A stretch of DNA of 60,182 nt from Gracilariopsis chorda (GCA_003194525.1 NBIV01000337.1:1-60182), one strand, 5' to 3'; positions 37,463 to 48,110 are shown, numbered from the stretch's first letter. Program-made: numbers and translations. Notes: generated by a model not told the origin, from the sequence alone.

Positions 37463-40400
37463 ATGCGCTTCTTCACAGTTCTCAGAGCCGTTGTGGCGCT
37501 TCTTGTCCCCCTAGTTGTCGCCCAACAACAGCCGAAGTACATCGCCTTTACACGCTCGTTTTCCAGCGCCCCAGCTCCGTATGTCGCCGCAGACATCAGA
37601 AAGCTCACTCCAGGAGCCCGAATTCGCTCCATTTCCGCCTCTCGGGTGGATCCACCGTTCAATTCTTACGCGTTTCGGATTGCCGATCTCACATACACCG
37701 ACTCTGTACTTCCAGGAAAGTACAAGATCACGCTCGGGTTTGCAGAGATTGACCTGCAGTATTGCGCCATTTTTCAACGCCGTACTCGACGCTTTCAAGT
37801 GCTTGTTAACGATGTTGTCGGCAGTGATGAGCTCAACGTTTACGCCGATGCCGGCGGCTGTTTTAAGCCTTATCGCATTGAAACTACTGCTGATATCGGA
37901 CAGGATGGGCAGCTTGTTGTGTCGTTGAACAGCATTGAAGGCCCGCCTATGATTTCTACTCTTGATGTGGTGCCTGATGATGCACCAGCGCCAGTTCGAT
38001 TCGCATCGTCCACTAGCTCATCAGTAGCACCATCACCGTTGGCGTCAAAGTCGCCAATTGTTCCGTCTGCGGCACCACCCTCACCATCATCATCAAGCTC
38101 TGCGGCGCCAACGTCATCCTCTTTATCAACATCCCCTTTTCTGTCACCGTCGTCGTCCAGCTCAGCTGCTCCACCCTCACAGTCGTCGTCCAGCTCAGCT
38201 GCTCCACCCTCACCGTCGTCATCCAGCTCAGCTGCTCCGCCTTCCCCTTCGTCGTCCGCTTCTTCCATCCCGTCGCCCACTTCGTCTAACTCTCCTGCCC
38301 CGCCATCGCCTACATCTTCTAGCAGCCCTGTTGCTGCAATATCCGACTTCATCCTTATTGATGTCGGCTCAGCTTCAGATCCAGCCGTGTTCGGAACCAC
38401 GAAATACTCGTCAACTAATTCTTTTACGGGTACTTCGTCTATCACAGCAAGTGTGTTCAAGACTGGACGAAGTGGTTCGGACTTTGGCTACTCCTTTGAC
38501 CTGCAGCCCGGAGCTTATGACATCACTCTCGGATTCGCAGAGTACACCAGTGGCTTCTGTTCAGAGCCGGGCAAGCGAGTCTTCAACATTTATGTCAATG
38601 GCGAGGTGCAAGTAGAAAGTCTTGACATCTACGATGAATACGGGTGCTTCAAGGGTGTTGAAAAGAAACTGGCCTCCTCAGTAGGTTCTGTCATTACTGA
38701 ACCCCTTACAATTCGATTCGAAGCTATCGTTGGTGCTGCTATCGTCAGTTACATCAGCATCTCACCAGCTGAGAATGGCTGTATACCGGCTTCCAACACT
38801 GGTGGAGTTGCTGGTGGTGAGGACCACGCGGCTCATTCGGTTCCAGGATCCTATCCACCTCGGATCAATGCCAACTCTCCGAAATCCTACGTAGACAGTG
38901 ATGGCGACGGTTTTGTGTCCGTGACTATTGATGGCTCCGATAGTCACTCTCACTTCTTTGACAACGCCAATAGCATTATCGGACAAATCACAGAATACAC
39001 TTGGACGTTGGTTGAAACTGGCGAAGTGTTATCAAAGCAAGTCAGTTTCATGTACAACTTCCCTTTGGGAACAACCCGTCTCAAGCTTGCAGTTGTTGAC
39101 AACTCTTGTACTACCGATGAAGCAGAGACCACTGTCACTGTTACAGGTTCCATCCAGCCTGGAATGTATTGCTATTACTATGATGGAAATCCAATGATCA
39201 TGGGAGGAGATCCACTCGGAAACCCGCAATTCGCTGCTGTTGCAGCAACCCCCAACCTCGGTTTCCCTACATTCTCCTTTAGTGGCTCCACCTTCTTGAG
39301 TCGTTGCTTCTTCTTCTTCGAAGTGGATACAGACGCCGAAGCTGCCGCGGTTTCCCTTAGCGCCAGTGGCGGTGCTGCAAGAGTGTACAAAGGTGAAGAC
39401 CTTTTGCTTGATACAGATGGAATGGCTTCCACTACAACCGAACTGGCCGTTGGTCTGCTAGCGTTTGAAGTCATCTTCGAGCGTACCCCCACCTCTGGTA
39501 CCCCAGCAGTGGCATTCAAAGTGGAAGGATCAGTGCCATCTTCGTCGAAGGTTTTCTATGATCAAAGTGTTGTTAAACCTATTCTCCAGTTGCTAAGGCC
39601 GGCCGATGGCCCAGACTCTGGTGGAACTTCAGTGAAGGTGACTGGATACGGTTTGTTCCAACCACTGACAGTGACGTTCGGAGGGCAAACAGTTACCGCA
39701 GGTGGCTCAACGACCCCTGAACAGTTCTCTGTTACGTCGCCTCAAGCTGGGTCAGACTCTGTGGTTCAAGTTGTAGCCACTACCGCGGGTGGGCTCTCCA
39801 GTAACGCTCTCGAATTCTCATACGGGAGCTTGTGTGACTCCATTGGGTTCGGCGGCGTTGATATGAAAACAGCGGGTGGAGCGCAGGTTGACTTCCTGCA
39901 ACTTCCGACTTGCATTACAATCGGAGGAGATGGCAAGTTGTACATTGGTACCCTTGGAGCGACAGTTCAAGTCCTTGGTTACAAACCTGACACGTTCACG
40001 GTTGACTCTCATTGCTATTCGAAGGCTCTTCTTGACAATAATTTCCAGAAGAACTCTGTGCCGGCCCAACGCGACATCCTTGGTATCACATTCGACCCCC
40101 GAGACACGGACGTGAAACCATACGTGAGTACGCAAACCCTCTTCTGGTTCGACAAAGATCGGGTGGACCGCTCGAACATGGCTGCATGGAGGAATGGTGC
40201 GATTGATCGATTAAAGCCAGGCAGCGATCCTTCAGATTCTAAAGTCTGCCTGGTGTACGATAAACGCGTGGTTTCTGGTCTTCCGATCTCTAATCATGAT
40301 CATGGCGTGAATCAGATTGTTTTCACTCAAGGTGGTGACTTGCTGATTGCTGTCGGTGGGTTTACTAACTCAGGTCTACCACAATACAGGCTTGGCAACT

Positions 40401-41425
40401 ATTGGGAGACAACACTGTCGGCTGCCATTTTGATCGCGAAGCTTAGCAAGGGCGGTTCATTTGATGGTAATATTGTATATTCCAACGACAATGAGCCAAG
40501 ACTTTCGAAGCAGATAGGTGGTGACGTTGACGTGTACTGCACAGGGCTTCGCAATCCGTTTGGTATGGCTATGACTGGAAGTGGTGATGTTTACGCCGTT
40601 GATCAAGGTCCCAACTGCAACTTTGGAAACACCGCTACGACTTGTGATGACTATGACGAAGAAGAAGCCCTTGCTTACAATCGGTTCAAAGCAACCACTT
40701 GGCCAGGCATGGTGCAGCACGGGTGTTCCAAGTTCCCGTACTCGATCAATAGGCCGGATAAGGTTGTTCACATCACTCAGGGCAGCTTCTATGGCCATGC
40801 AAATCTGCAGCGTGGTGGCGATGAATGTGCTTGGATTGATCCGTTTGATGACAAAACAGCAGATAACAAGGCACCTCCCGCAAGGTACAAGAAGGAGTTG
40901 GCCACATTGAAGAGCTCCGTAACCGGCATTGGAGAGTACCGCAGCAACCACTTCTGTGGAGCTCTGAGAGGAGAGCTGATAATGTCTACTTACAAGGGAG
41001 GGAAAACTTATCGCATGGGTGTTAATGGCGGATCGAAGACTAGCGGGCCAGATGATTTGGTATCGAACGGTGGAATTAGCTTCATTGAAGATTCTCATGG
41101 ATCACTCATTTTCCCTATGCTGGATCAAGCGAAGGTATACGTCCTCAAACCGCAGGTCGGGGCGAAGTCCGGTGTATACGTCGCGAACGCCGTACCGTGG
41201 AGACATGGAAAGGGAGGTGGAACTAAGGTTGTGATCGGTGGTAAGAATTTCGGTTCAAGTCCGTCCGTAAGCATTGGTGGCTCGACATGTTCTGTTACCG
41301 CTAATTCCGAGACTGAGATTACGTGCACTGTTCCTTCTTCGTCCTCCGGCCTTAAGGATCTCGTCGTAACGTCCTCAACAGGCGTGTCGTCAACATTGCC
41401 AAAGGCCATTCTCTACATGAACTAG
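37463..41425 (+). CDS. Large secreted malectin / PKD-like / IPT / beta-propeller protein, 1320 aa
   Basis: Signal peptide at 1-20 (MRFFTVLRAVVALLVPLVVA). The first malectin-like domain (about 24-175) includes YKITLGFAEIDLQYCA and FQVLVNDVVGSDELNVYADA. A Ser/Pro/Ala-rich linker with 33-bp DNA repeats spans about 185-285. The second malectin domain (about 290-435) includes YDITLGFAEYTSGFC. Then a PKD-like domain (about 470-560), a Cys-Tyr-rich segment, and an IPT/TIG domain (about 710-790, LRPADGPDSGGTSVKVTGYG). A sorbosone/glucose-dehydrogenase-like beta-propeller follows (about 815-1240; NHDHGVNQIVF, DVYCTGLRNPFGMAM). A last IPT domain (GTKVVIGGKNFGSSPSVSIG) closes it. Malectin folds bind glucosides; this looks like an extracellular-matrix or cell-wall protein with a possible oxidoreductase propeller. 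No transmembrane segment follows. Confidence 0.8.
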   Translation: MRFFTVLRAVVALLVPLVVAQQQPKYIAFTRSFSSAPAPYVAADIRKLTPGARIRSISASRVDPPFNSYAFRIADLTYTDSVLPGKYKITLGFAEIDLQYCAIFQRRTRRFQVLVNDVVGSDELNVYADAGGCFKPYRIETTADIGQDGQLVVSLNSIEGPPMISTLDVVPDDAPAPVRFASSTSSSVAPSPLASKSPIVPSAAPPSPSSSSSAAPTSSSLSTSPFLSPSSSSSAAPPSQSSSSSAAPPSPSSSSSAAPPSPSSSASSIPSPTSSNSPAPPSPTSSSSPVAAISDFILIDVGSASDPAVFGTTKYSSTNSFTGTSSITASVFKTGRSGSDFGYSFDLQPGAYDITLGFAEYTSGFCSEPGKRVFNIYVNGEVQVESLDIYDEYGCFKGVEKKLASSVGSVITEPLTIRFEAIVGAAIVSYISISPAENGCIPASNTGGVAGGEDHAAHSVPGSYPPRINANSPKSYVDSDGDGFVSVTIDGSDSHSHFFDNANSIIGQITEYTWTLVETGEVLSKQVSFMYNFPLGTTRLKLAVVDNSCTTDEAETTVTVTGSIQPGMYCYYYDGNPMIMGGDPLGNPQFAAVAATPNLGFPTFSFSGSTFLSRCFFFFEVDTDAEAAAVSLSASGGAARVYKGEDLLLDTDGMASTTTELAVGLLAFEVIFERTPTSGTPAVAFKVEGSVPSSSKVFYDQSVVKPILQLLRPADGPDSGGTSVKVTGYGLFQPLTVTFGGQTVTAGGSTTPEQFSVTSPQAGSDSVVQVVATTAGGLSSNALEFSYGSLCDSIGFGGVDMKTAGGAQVDFLQLPTCITIGGDGKLYIGTLGATVQVLGYKPDTFTVDSHCYSKALLDNNFQKNSVPAQRDILGITFDPRDTDVKPYVSTQTLFWFDKDRVDRSNMAAWRNGAIDRLKPGSDPSDSKVCLVYDKRVVSGLPISNHDHGVNQIVFTQGGDLLIAVGGFTNSGLPQYRLGNYWETTLSAAILIAKLSKGGSFDGNIVYSNDNEPRLSKQIGGDVDVYCTGLRNPFGMAMTGSGDVYAVDQGPNCNFGNTATTCDDYDEEEALAYNRFKATTWPGMVQHGCSKFPYSINRPDKVVHITQGSFYGHANLQRGGDECAWIDPFDDKTADNKAPPARYKKELATLKSSVTGIGEYRSNHFCGALRGELIMSTYKGGKTYRMGVNGGSKTSGPDDLVSNGGISFIEDSHGSLIFPMLDQAKVYVLKPQVGAKSGVYVANAVPWRHGKGGGTKVVIGGKNFGSSPSVSIGGSTCSVTANSETEITCTVPSSSSGLKDLVVTSSTGVSSTLPKAILYMN
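38130..38270 (+). repeat. 33-bp coding tandem repeat (Ser/Pro/Ala linker)
   Basis: About three near-identical 33-bp units encode the 11-residue repeat SPSSSSSAAPP within the linker between the malectin domains. It should be prone to copy-number change without altering the frame. Confidence 0.75.
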
Positions 41426-43026
41426 GTAGTTTGTTCTCAGAAGTTCTGGCAAACGTTCCCGAAACAACCATACGCTGCTACAACATTTTGACACATTCAG
41501 AAAGCAGGTGCTTCTTAAAGGTACAACTTTTGTTCTCCCGTTGTCGTTGTGTTAATGAACCCTTTTCTGATTCCGAATACACGTTGAAGCTTCGTTCTAC
41601 GCGACAAAGCTTCTTCTTTATTGTGGGTCCTTGATGTCTAACTACAACATAAGGGTAACACATACCTGGTTAAAGATATTTTTCTCTCCGTAGGAAGCCA
41701 AAGAATTTCCGCGGCCACTGACAAAGCTTAAATCTTTGAAGTAGTGCAGCACTTGCTGTGGCCATTCATTTATTCAACTGATACTCAGAGCCTTCGCCAC
41801 GCCAGTGATCGGCTTTATTGTTGTAATAGATAAATCTCCTAGTCCCAGCGTATCTACCTATAACAGGCAGATGGGATTGCCGCTGAGAGTCTGATGATGC
41901 TCTCGCTTGCTCTTTGGCTGGCTGGTTGACTACACGCAATGTGAGCTTGTTTCATTCGCCCTTCTTTCCTACTACCGGAAGAACTCACATCTATAGCAGA
42001 TTAGTGCAAAGAGTTCTCGCAAACAGTGCTGTGTGCTTGTGGCTTGCGGGGGGTGGCCTTCGGGGACTATAGCCGTCTCTGTCTTGGTATACCGAACGCT
42101 GATGTATCTGGAGAGAGGATCTGCTTGCGGTAATACACTAGTGTTTGCATCGAAAGCGCAAGGGTGGCTTTTACTTTGACCAACATAAACTCGACAGATT
42201 TACGACCGCATTCACTTACTTCGTACGAAAGAACAGCAGGCACATCACAAACACGAATCGTGTTGGTGTCGGACAACCTCCCCACCTCTAGTGTGCACCA
42301 TGAATGAGCAAAAAGGAATTCCAAGGACAAACGCATGCATAGCAGCAAGGAAGCAGTTGCAATCATATACATTCTCACAGTGTACGAGCTTCGAAGACGG
42401 AACATTGAAAAAAGAAAGAGGCAACCGAGATCTTCTGCGATGAACGGTTGGTTGTGGTAAAACGATTTTAATTCTTGAAGATGAAGTTACTCGACTTTGC
42501 AGTTTGGAAATTGCATTGGGAGAAGCGATTTGGGCGGGACCGTTGGACATCAAATGGGGCGATGATATCGACGATTGGGGGTTAGGTGGTGGTGATGACT
42601 GGGAAGAAGAGTGGCTTGTGTTCTAGGGCGTGTGTACGACGTTTATGCGTGGATCTTGGCGTACATGGGATACGCATAAACTGTTGGTGAGATCACGAGA
42701 AGAGGCGGAGCTACCCTTGTAGCTAGAACGCAAACGTTTGGGGGTTTTTTAGGGGATTTTTTTGCAAACATGGAATGTGAAGTGTGCCAGCCAGCAATGC
42801 AATTGCATCATAGAAGCGTATGTAGACTCCACGTTTGGAGTAGCATCGGGCGATCCCGGAATATCGGATTCCAGGCGGCGTTCGATGTTCCCATCGCCAC
42901 ACACGTGTCGGCACTTGTCCAACCACATGTCGCGCGCGATGCTCATCACCGTACACATGAAGAGCACTTCCCGCATCGCCGTGCCAATGTGAACGAGCGC
43001 ACTCAGCCGTCCATCTTCCTCCGCTA
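41426..43026. other. 1.6 kb intergenic, possible acidic C-terminal exon
   Basis: No complete gene. On the plus strand 42466-42625 is open and ends in an acidic, Trp-rich tail (LDIKWGDDIDDWGLGG then DDWEEEWLVF and a stop). This composition is unlikely to be random and may be the last exon of a gene whose upstream exons I cannot define. A minus-strand 112-codon frame at 42067-42405 has no recognisable domain. Confidence 0.25.
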
Positions 43027-44492
43027 ATGTCCGTCATCAACACCAAACACCAAAGCCTCACTCCCGCCATTCCCCGTCCCCATCTTCTCAACGAAATGTC
43101 CTCCACCCTCGCGTACGTTGCGTTGCCCTCTGTGCCACCCACTTTGAGTCGCTCGTCGTTTGTGTCTGCCCCTCGTTCCATTTCCCCGCATCGGCCGCGA
43201 CCGCTTCGTCTTGTCCGCTCTGTCACCCCTGTCGCTTCTGCGCATCCCTCTCGCAGAACGCGCGCTTTGCGCGGCATAGCATCCATTGGAGCCGCCATTG
43301 GAGCCGCTGCAATTCCTCTTCTCCCAACACCAGTCCGTGCCACTCACATAACATCAACGCCAACTCTATCAGCGACGCACAGCCCAGCAACGTCAGCATC
43401 GAAGGCCACGTTCTCCAAACGCATTGTTCGTGTCTCCACATCAGTTTCCACCGAGCGACCCCTAGCAACGGTGCAACAAGCTACGCAACAACCTTTCACA
43501 CACTCTCTCACCTCCACAGCTAGCCGTGCTCTTCCGCCCGCCCGCATTATTCCGAATGCCGCAGATCCATTTCTCCACAAGTTCCTCAAACTGGCCTTGC
43601 TGGCTGGTATTGTAACATGCATCATCACTGCCGCTACCATCGCCGTGTTTTGGATCATCCAGGATTCTTTGGTGTACAAACCAACCAAGGTATGGCGCGG
43701 AACCCCACGTTCGAATGGAATGCCACACTATGAAGACGTCAGTTACTGCACCGTGGACGGTGTCGAAATCGTTGGTTGGTTTATAAAACAGCCCCCTCAC
43801 ATCTTCTCCAACGCCCGAACGCTCGTGTACTTCCACGGAACCGATAAGAATGCCAGTTTTCGATTGAAAAAGGTAATCGGCTTCTACGAAAAGTGCAGAT
43901 GTAACATTCTTCTTCTGTCTTATCGTGGATATGGACCCTCAACTGGTAAGCCAAACGAACGCGGTGTGCGTATTGACGCAGAAAGCGCTTTCGATTATCT
44001 GAAGTCTCGTGATGACGTTGACGTCGGTCGAAACGGCAACCTCTGGGTTTACGGAGAATCCCTTGGGGTGCCGTTGCCATCTACTTCTCTAACTTGTATC
44101 AGCATTGCATAAACGCGCTCATCCTCGAGAACACCTTCACTAGCCTTCTCGACATGATCAAACTCGAATTTCCCATTCTCGGAGTGTTCAGATATCTCAG
44201 TAGGAACCGCTGGCAGAGCAAAAAGAGAATCAAGAACCTTGCTATTCCGCTGCTGTTTCTCAGTGGCTTGAAAGACAGTTATATTCCACCGGCTATGATG
44301 AAACAGATGCATGGTCTTGCTGTGAAATCCCCACTCAAAGAGTTCGTCGAATTCGAAGATGGTACCCACAACCGAACGTGGGCTAATGAAGGTTTTTATG
44401 ACTCTGTGGCTAGCTTTATGGATCGTGTGGAGAACGAACGGAAGGGAGCTGCGATTTATGATACTGCCAAGGTCCAAAGTGTATCGGGGTAG
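43027..44492 (+). pseudogene. ABHD13: ABHD13/Bem46-type alpha/beta hydrolase with one frameshift
   Basis: The first frame (43027-44112) has an organelle-type N-terminus rich in Ser, Arg and Pro. A transmembrane segment (about residues 195-220, LLAGIVTCIITAATIAVFWI) follows, then the hydrolase domain: TVDGVEIVGWFI, TLVYFHG (oxyanion HG), LLLSYRGYGPSTGKP and the nucleophile elbow YGESLG. Directly after GESLG the frame breaks in a run of four Gs (44065-44068). Family sequence resumes one frame over (44094-44492): AIYFSNLYQHCINALILENT, PLLFLSGLKDSYIPP (acid) and EFEDGTHNRTW (catalytic His). One missing base in the G-run explains it. This may be a sequencing or assembly error rather than a true pseudogene, since the rest is intact. 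The start could also be the ATG at 43096. Confidence 0.75.
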
Positions 44493-45189
44493 AAGTCACG
44501 ACGAAGACCACTTGCAGCTGCGGCTTGATGCACCCAGTTATCCGCCATAACGTCAGACAGGGCCTTCAATCAGAGCGTTCTCTCTGATCGAACTCTGCGT
44601 GCAGTTCACTTCAATCATGCACGATACGCCCTGGAGTTATCAGCCGGCAGAGAGAGAGGGAAAGCGCTGTATAGCTACTTGACTTCTTTCGACCTCGCTG
44701 TGCACAGGCAACAAACTTTGTAGGACAAAGTGCAGCCGCACTCAACTGCCGCGCATGATTCGCTGCAAACTTTAAGCACAAGCTCCAAAATCGCCAACTT
44801 TGTCGAACGACACAATCGGATCTAGATATTCGGCGCCGCCAGTATGTCGGTCCACAACGGTAGTAGATCTCGTTGTATGCACTTCATGTCAAGTGCATTT
44901 GCTTTTCAAATTCTGCAAGCCCATCCTCCACTCAATAACCTATCTGCTTTCGTTGCAATCCCAACCGTCTCATACCGCGAATGCCGTATCTGACGACTGC
45001 GCAAGGTGAATTAAGCTCTTGCGCACAATCTCACGCCACTCATCAACATCCACTTCCAGCCCAATCCATCCCATTGACAATGCCAACTTGTTCCGCATCG
45101 GACAAAATCACAACGCAGCTATTCCTCGAGCAAGATCCTCAACTGCGCTTCCTCCGGAAACGCACTTCGTTCCTCTCGTAAGAACTATT
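44493..45189. other. Intergenic, nothing recognised
   Basis: About 700 bp between the hydrolase and the bestrophin-like remnant. Short Ser/His/Leu-rich ORFs (44800-45009, 44981-45273 plus) lack domains. Confidence 0.35.
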
Positions 45190-46006
45190 TTATCCCGTGG
45201 TCAAACGAACATTCGAGTTCCTCTTCACCACGTTCCCAACATCGCTCACAAAGTATTGACTAGGCACGTCTGATACATCCTCTCCAAACGGATTGGCCAA
45301 TTCATGTGACCATTTCTCAATTCCAACAATTCCGAACGCAATAAACGGCGTCCACAGAACCGCCAACCACTCGTTCGACTCCACCAATCCGAACAGCAAC
45401 AACACCAACCAAATCATCAGGAAGATTCGCAACTGCTGAACGTATCCGTAAGGCATGGGGATGATTATAATTTCCCTCAGATCCACACATACTTTCCGCA
45501 CTTGCAGAATGTACCAGAATTTGAACCAGTGCTCGTGATTCCTAGCGTGCGGCTTCTCTTCACATGCGCGCTCCATCCATCGCCTTCGATAAGGTAGAAA
45601 TGGAGCACCTCCAGGCAGCATTCACTGCGAACATGAGCCTTTAGCATTTTCTGGCAATCCTCCTTGCTGAGAAGAAATCTCAAATGTTTCTTCATAATCT
45701 TCGTTCCGCAGCTGTCCCATCAGCGCAATGGGAAGTGCCGCTTTGTGCGCCGCAGACTCCTGCAGATCGTTCCTATGCCAATCTCCTTGCTGATCGCTCT
45801 CGAATACCCGGTTCCAAATCACATGCAATATCCCCGCTCAACTGCGTCAACAGTCGAATCCCATCGGCATACCGTCCATGTCCTTCGTACATTAGAAAGC
45901 CCAGTGGCAGGAACAACGCGAATCCAGTATACTCTTTCACCAAGTAATACACCGCGATTCGCGAACAGGACCAGTTCGTACATTCCGCCTCCAGGCCGCC
46001 CACCAA
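45190..46006 (-). pseudogene. Bestrophin-like anion channel gene, frame-broken
   Basis: The C-terminal part (45190-45540) is a clear match to plant/bacterial-type bestrophins (UPF0187): REIIIIPMPYGYVQQLRIF, MIWLVLLLFGLVESNEWLAV and ELANPFGEDVSDVPSQYF. Upstream, SAAHKAALPIALMGQLRNED (about 45710-45775) and ALFLPLGFLMYEGHGRYADG (near 45870-45930) fit the preceding helices, but in different frames. A stop codon at 45622-45624 interrupts the 45828-45190 frame. At least two frame changes are needed. Either it is a pseudogene or unseen introns or base errors intervene. The N-terminus beyond 46006 is not legible. Family role: chloride/anion channel, in photosynthetic eukaryotes often thylakoid-located. 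Confidence 0.6.
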
Positions 46007-46217
46007 ACAGAGCGAATGGTGCTGACCACTCAGCTACCCGGATCGTTTCTGGCAACGAAAACACTGTGTCTTTTCCTGCAACTAGTGACAAAATGTTTCT
46101 TCGTTTTCTTTTCCTCTTCTTGTTGGGATCATGTTCACGGCTTTCGTTCCAGAACGGTGCAATTGGCAACTCATGAAACGTAGTTCTGGACGCGGTTTGA
46201 TGTGTTCCTGAACACAC

Positions 46218-46537
46218 AACTGGTTAGAAACTGACGAACCCGCCATTGCGTCATGGTCCACTTCGTTCAGATCTGAGCCAAATTGCGTCTGCAGTTCCCT
46301 TGCAATCGCATGCAAGTTGCCTGTCACACGAAGGCAGAGAAAGGTCTTGTACACTCCGCGAAATTCAAATAAGTCCAGTAGACCGCCGGCCTAGCTCGCG
46401 AAGAGCCAGGTCAGAGTCGAAGAAGTAGGTCATAGACGGCGGAATAGAGTAGCATTCAAAGTGATAGTACCGAAGTAACACAGTGAAACTCAAACAACAA
46501 CAACTTTAGGCTTTAAAATGTGAAATTTACCATAAAT
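46218..46537. other. Intergenic with a stray transposon-end copy
   Basis: At 46354-46377 lies CTCCGCGAAATTCAAATAAG, nearly the same as the terminal inverted repeat of the adjacent mariner element and in the same orientation as its left end. Probably the end of another, deleted copy. Otherwise nothing is recognised. Confidence 0.45.
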
Positions 46538-46587
46538 CCACGAAATTCAATAAGTCCAAAAAGCACTTCTTAGCAAAAACAACACAT

Positions 46588-46893
46588 TCAATAGCCTGAT
46601 GGTCCACCATTTGCGTCCAGCACGCACAATAGACGATTATTGATAGAACAGTAAGGCCTCCTTATAAAAGCTTCTTCGATATTATTCCAAACTGATTCAA
46701 TCTTTGCACCGAGCCCTTCTACAGTTTCAAAGTGCTTGAAACCCTGGCAAAAATCTCGAACCATACTACCCCAGACATTTTCGATTAACTTTTGGTCCGT
46801 ATTATGAGCAGGCCACTGAAGAAAATACACTTTCATGCGTTTTATCCACTTTTTAGTGCCCTTAAAACGATAACGATGCCCCTTATGAACCAA
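46588..46893 (-). pseudogene. Tc1/mariner transposase, C-terminal DDE part
   Basis: YFLQWPAHNTDQKLIENVWG is the classic Tc1 motif around the last catalytic acid (LQWPAHSPDLNPIENLWG in the family; note N-T-D-Q-K-L variation). It is followed by W-N-N-I and RRPYCSINNRLLCVLDANGG near the end. The frame is closed upstream, so it is separated from the N-terminal part. Confidence 0.75.
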
Positions 46894-47378
46894 AGTCCAA
46901 TTTAATCCCAGTTTTCCTGCAGCAAACGGTAAAAGGTTCTCATCAGATCGTTTTACCTATTTAATAGAGTTCTGATGACCGTTTGGGTCCACTACCTCTA
47001 AAGCATCGTAGCAAAAGTTTGATCCCCAAACCATTACAAATACCCCCCCAATATTGGGCATAGAAAATGGCCTTGCATCAGTGCTTATATCGTGTCAATA
47101 CATGCAGTTTTCATCCATTCCATTCACATTAAACCTTTTTCATACTTTGAATTGACATTTTTCGGTTCATTAGCTTCTGACTGAAGGTAAATTGTGGGAA
47201 ATTCCATTTGTCAAATTTTGTATGAAGGGTTAATGTATGGACCCTTCATCATTCTCTTGTACTTCAGGTGACAGACCGTATGATGCTTCTGCTGAAAATG
47301 ACGGTTTGTGAAGGTCAGTTTCATTTCACAACGTAGGTCATTAGCACTGAACTCATCATTTAGAGCTTTGAGAATACT

Positions 47379-47630
47379 TCAATCTTTCGTTACATTCATA
47401 GGCTTATGGTTCTTAGTTCTTAAATACTTGCGTTTGGATTCGTTGGAGTTGTTAAGAACATCTTGAGCAGCTCGTTTGGACCAACAGACTGCATCAGCAA
47501 TTTTTTGTTTGCTGTTTTGCTCATGTGGTAAGGCTAGAATAATGTTTCCTTCTATTTCAGATAACTTTTTACCAGGAGGCATTACTTGCAACGTTGTTTT
47601 AAAATTTCTTCTTCTAGAACTCTTAAGCAT
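47379..47630 (-). pseudogene. Tc1/mariner transposase, N-terminal DNA-binding part
   Basis: PPGKKLSEIEGNIILALPHE, then KIADAVCWSKRAAQDVLNN, reads as a paired-type helix-turn-helix. The middle of the gene (46894-47378), including the first catalytic Asp, is degenerate. Confidence 0.6.
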
Positions 47631-47728
47631 GGCCTTGTTGGTGTTTTAGAACTTTTTGTGCTTTAATTATGACACAAAAAGGTTCCAAAACACAATTAGC
47701 ATCTTCTTGGATTTATTGAATTTCGTGG

Positions 47729-48025
47729 AGCTCTTGTATGATTCAGATACATAATTGTTTACAAGTGTGTTCCATAGTTTAAGTTTCATGCTTTACCTGC
47801 TATTTTCCGTAAATTACACCAGCCTTTATATTTTACCGCACTAAATGCTCCTCCACCGGCCTTGCTCCTCACGAGCAACGCAGGCGGTTTTGTGGATTCT
47901 TTTGAATTTCGATGAATGTGTTTTGTGTTTCATTTCACTTTGTAGCTGAAGCAACATTCCCTAGCTAGTAACCCGTTGCAATAATTGGAGCCCACATTTT
48001 GTTTTAATACTGTGAACGTGAACGT
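47729..48025. other. AT-rich intergenic
   Basis: About 300 bp of AT-rich sequence right of the mariner element with no ORF or motif seen. Confidence 0.4.
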
Positions 48026-48092
48026 ATGCCCTTGCAATGATGGCAGGGCATGCCTCCAAAATTTACATGCTCTTCCATCATGGCAAGGGCAT
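48026..48092. repeat. 18-bp inverted repeat upstream of the split gene
   Basis: ATGCCCTTGCAATGATGG (48026-48043) pairs with CCATCATGGCAAGGGCAT (48075-48092), one mismatch, across a 31-nt loop. The GGGCATGC core is repeated again within the loop. It lies just upstream of the start of the disrupted gene at 48111 and a TATA-like CATATAAG at 48098, so it may be an operator-like element or a foldback remnant. Confidence 0.6.
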
Positions 48093-48110
48093 GCTCACAT
48101 ATAAGTAAGC

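Larger units (their letters stand above)
46538..47728 (-). mobile_element. Tc1/mariner-like DNA transposon with degenerate transposase
   Basis: Terminal inverted repeats: left at 46538-46557 (CCACGAAATTCAATAAGTCC) and right at 47709-47728, matching at 19 of 20 positions as a reverse complement. Between them, on the minus strand, lie an N-terminal helix-turn-helix piece (47630-47379) and a C-terminal DDE piece (46893-46588). The 1.2-kb length is normal for Tc1/mariner. A flanking TA duplication is not evident at these exact borders, so the true ends may extend a few bases further. Confidence 0.7.

Noticed and set aside
42723..43468. Minus-strand ORFs opposite the hydrolase N-terminus
   Set aside because: Shadow frames of the Ser/Pro/Arg-rich organelle-type leader; no domain.
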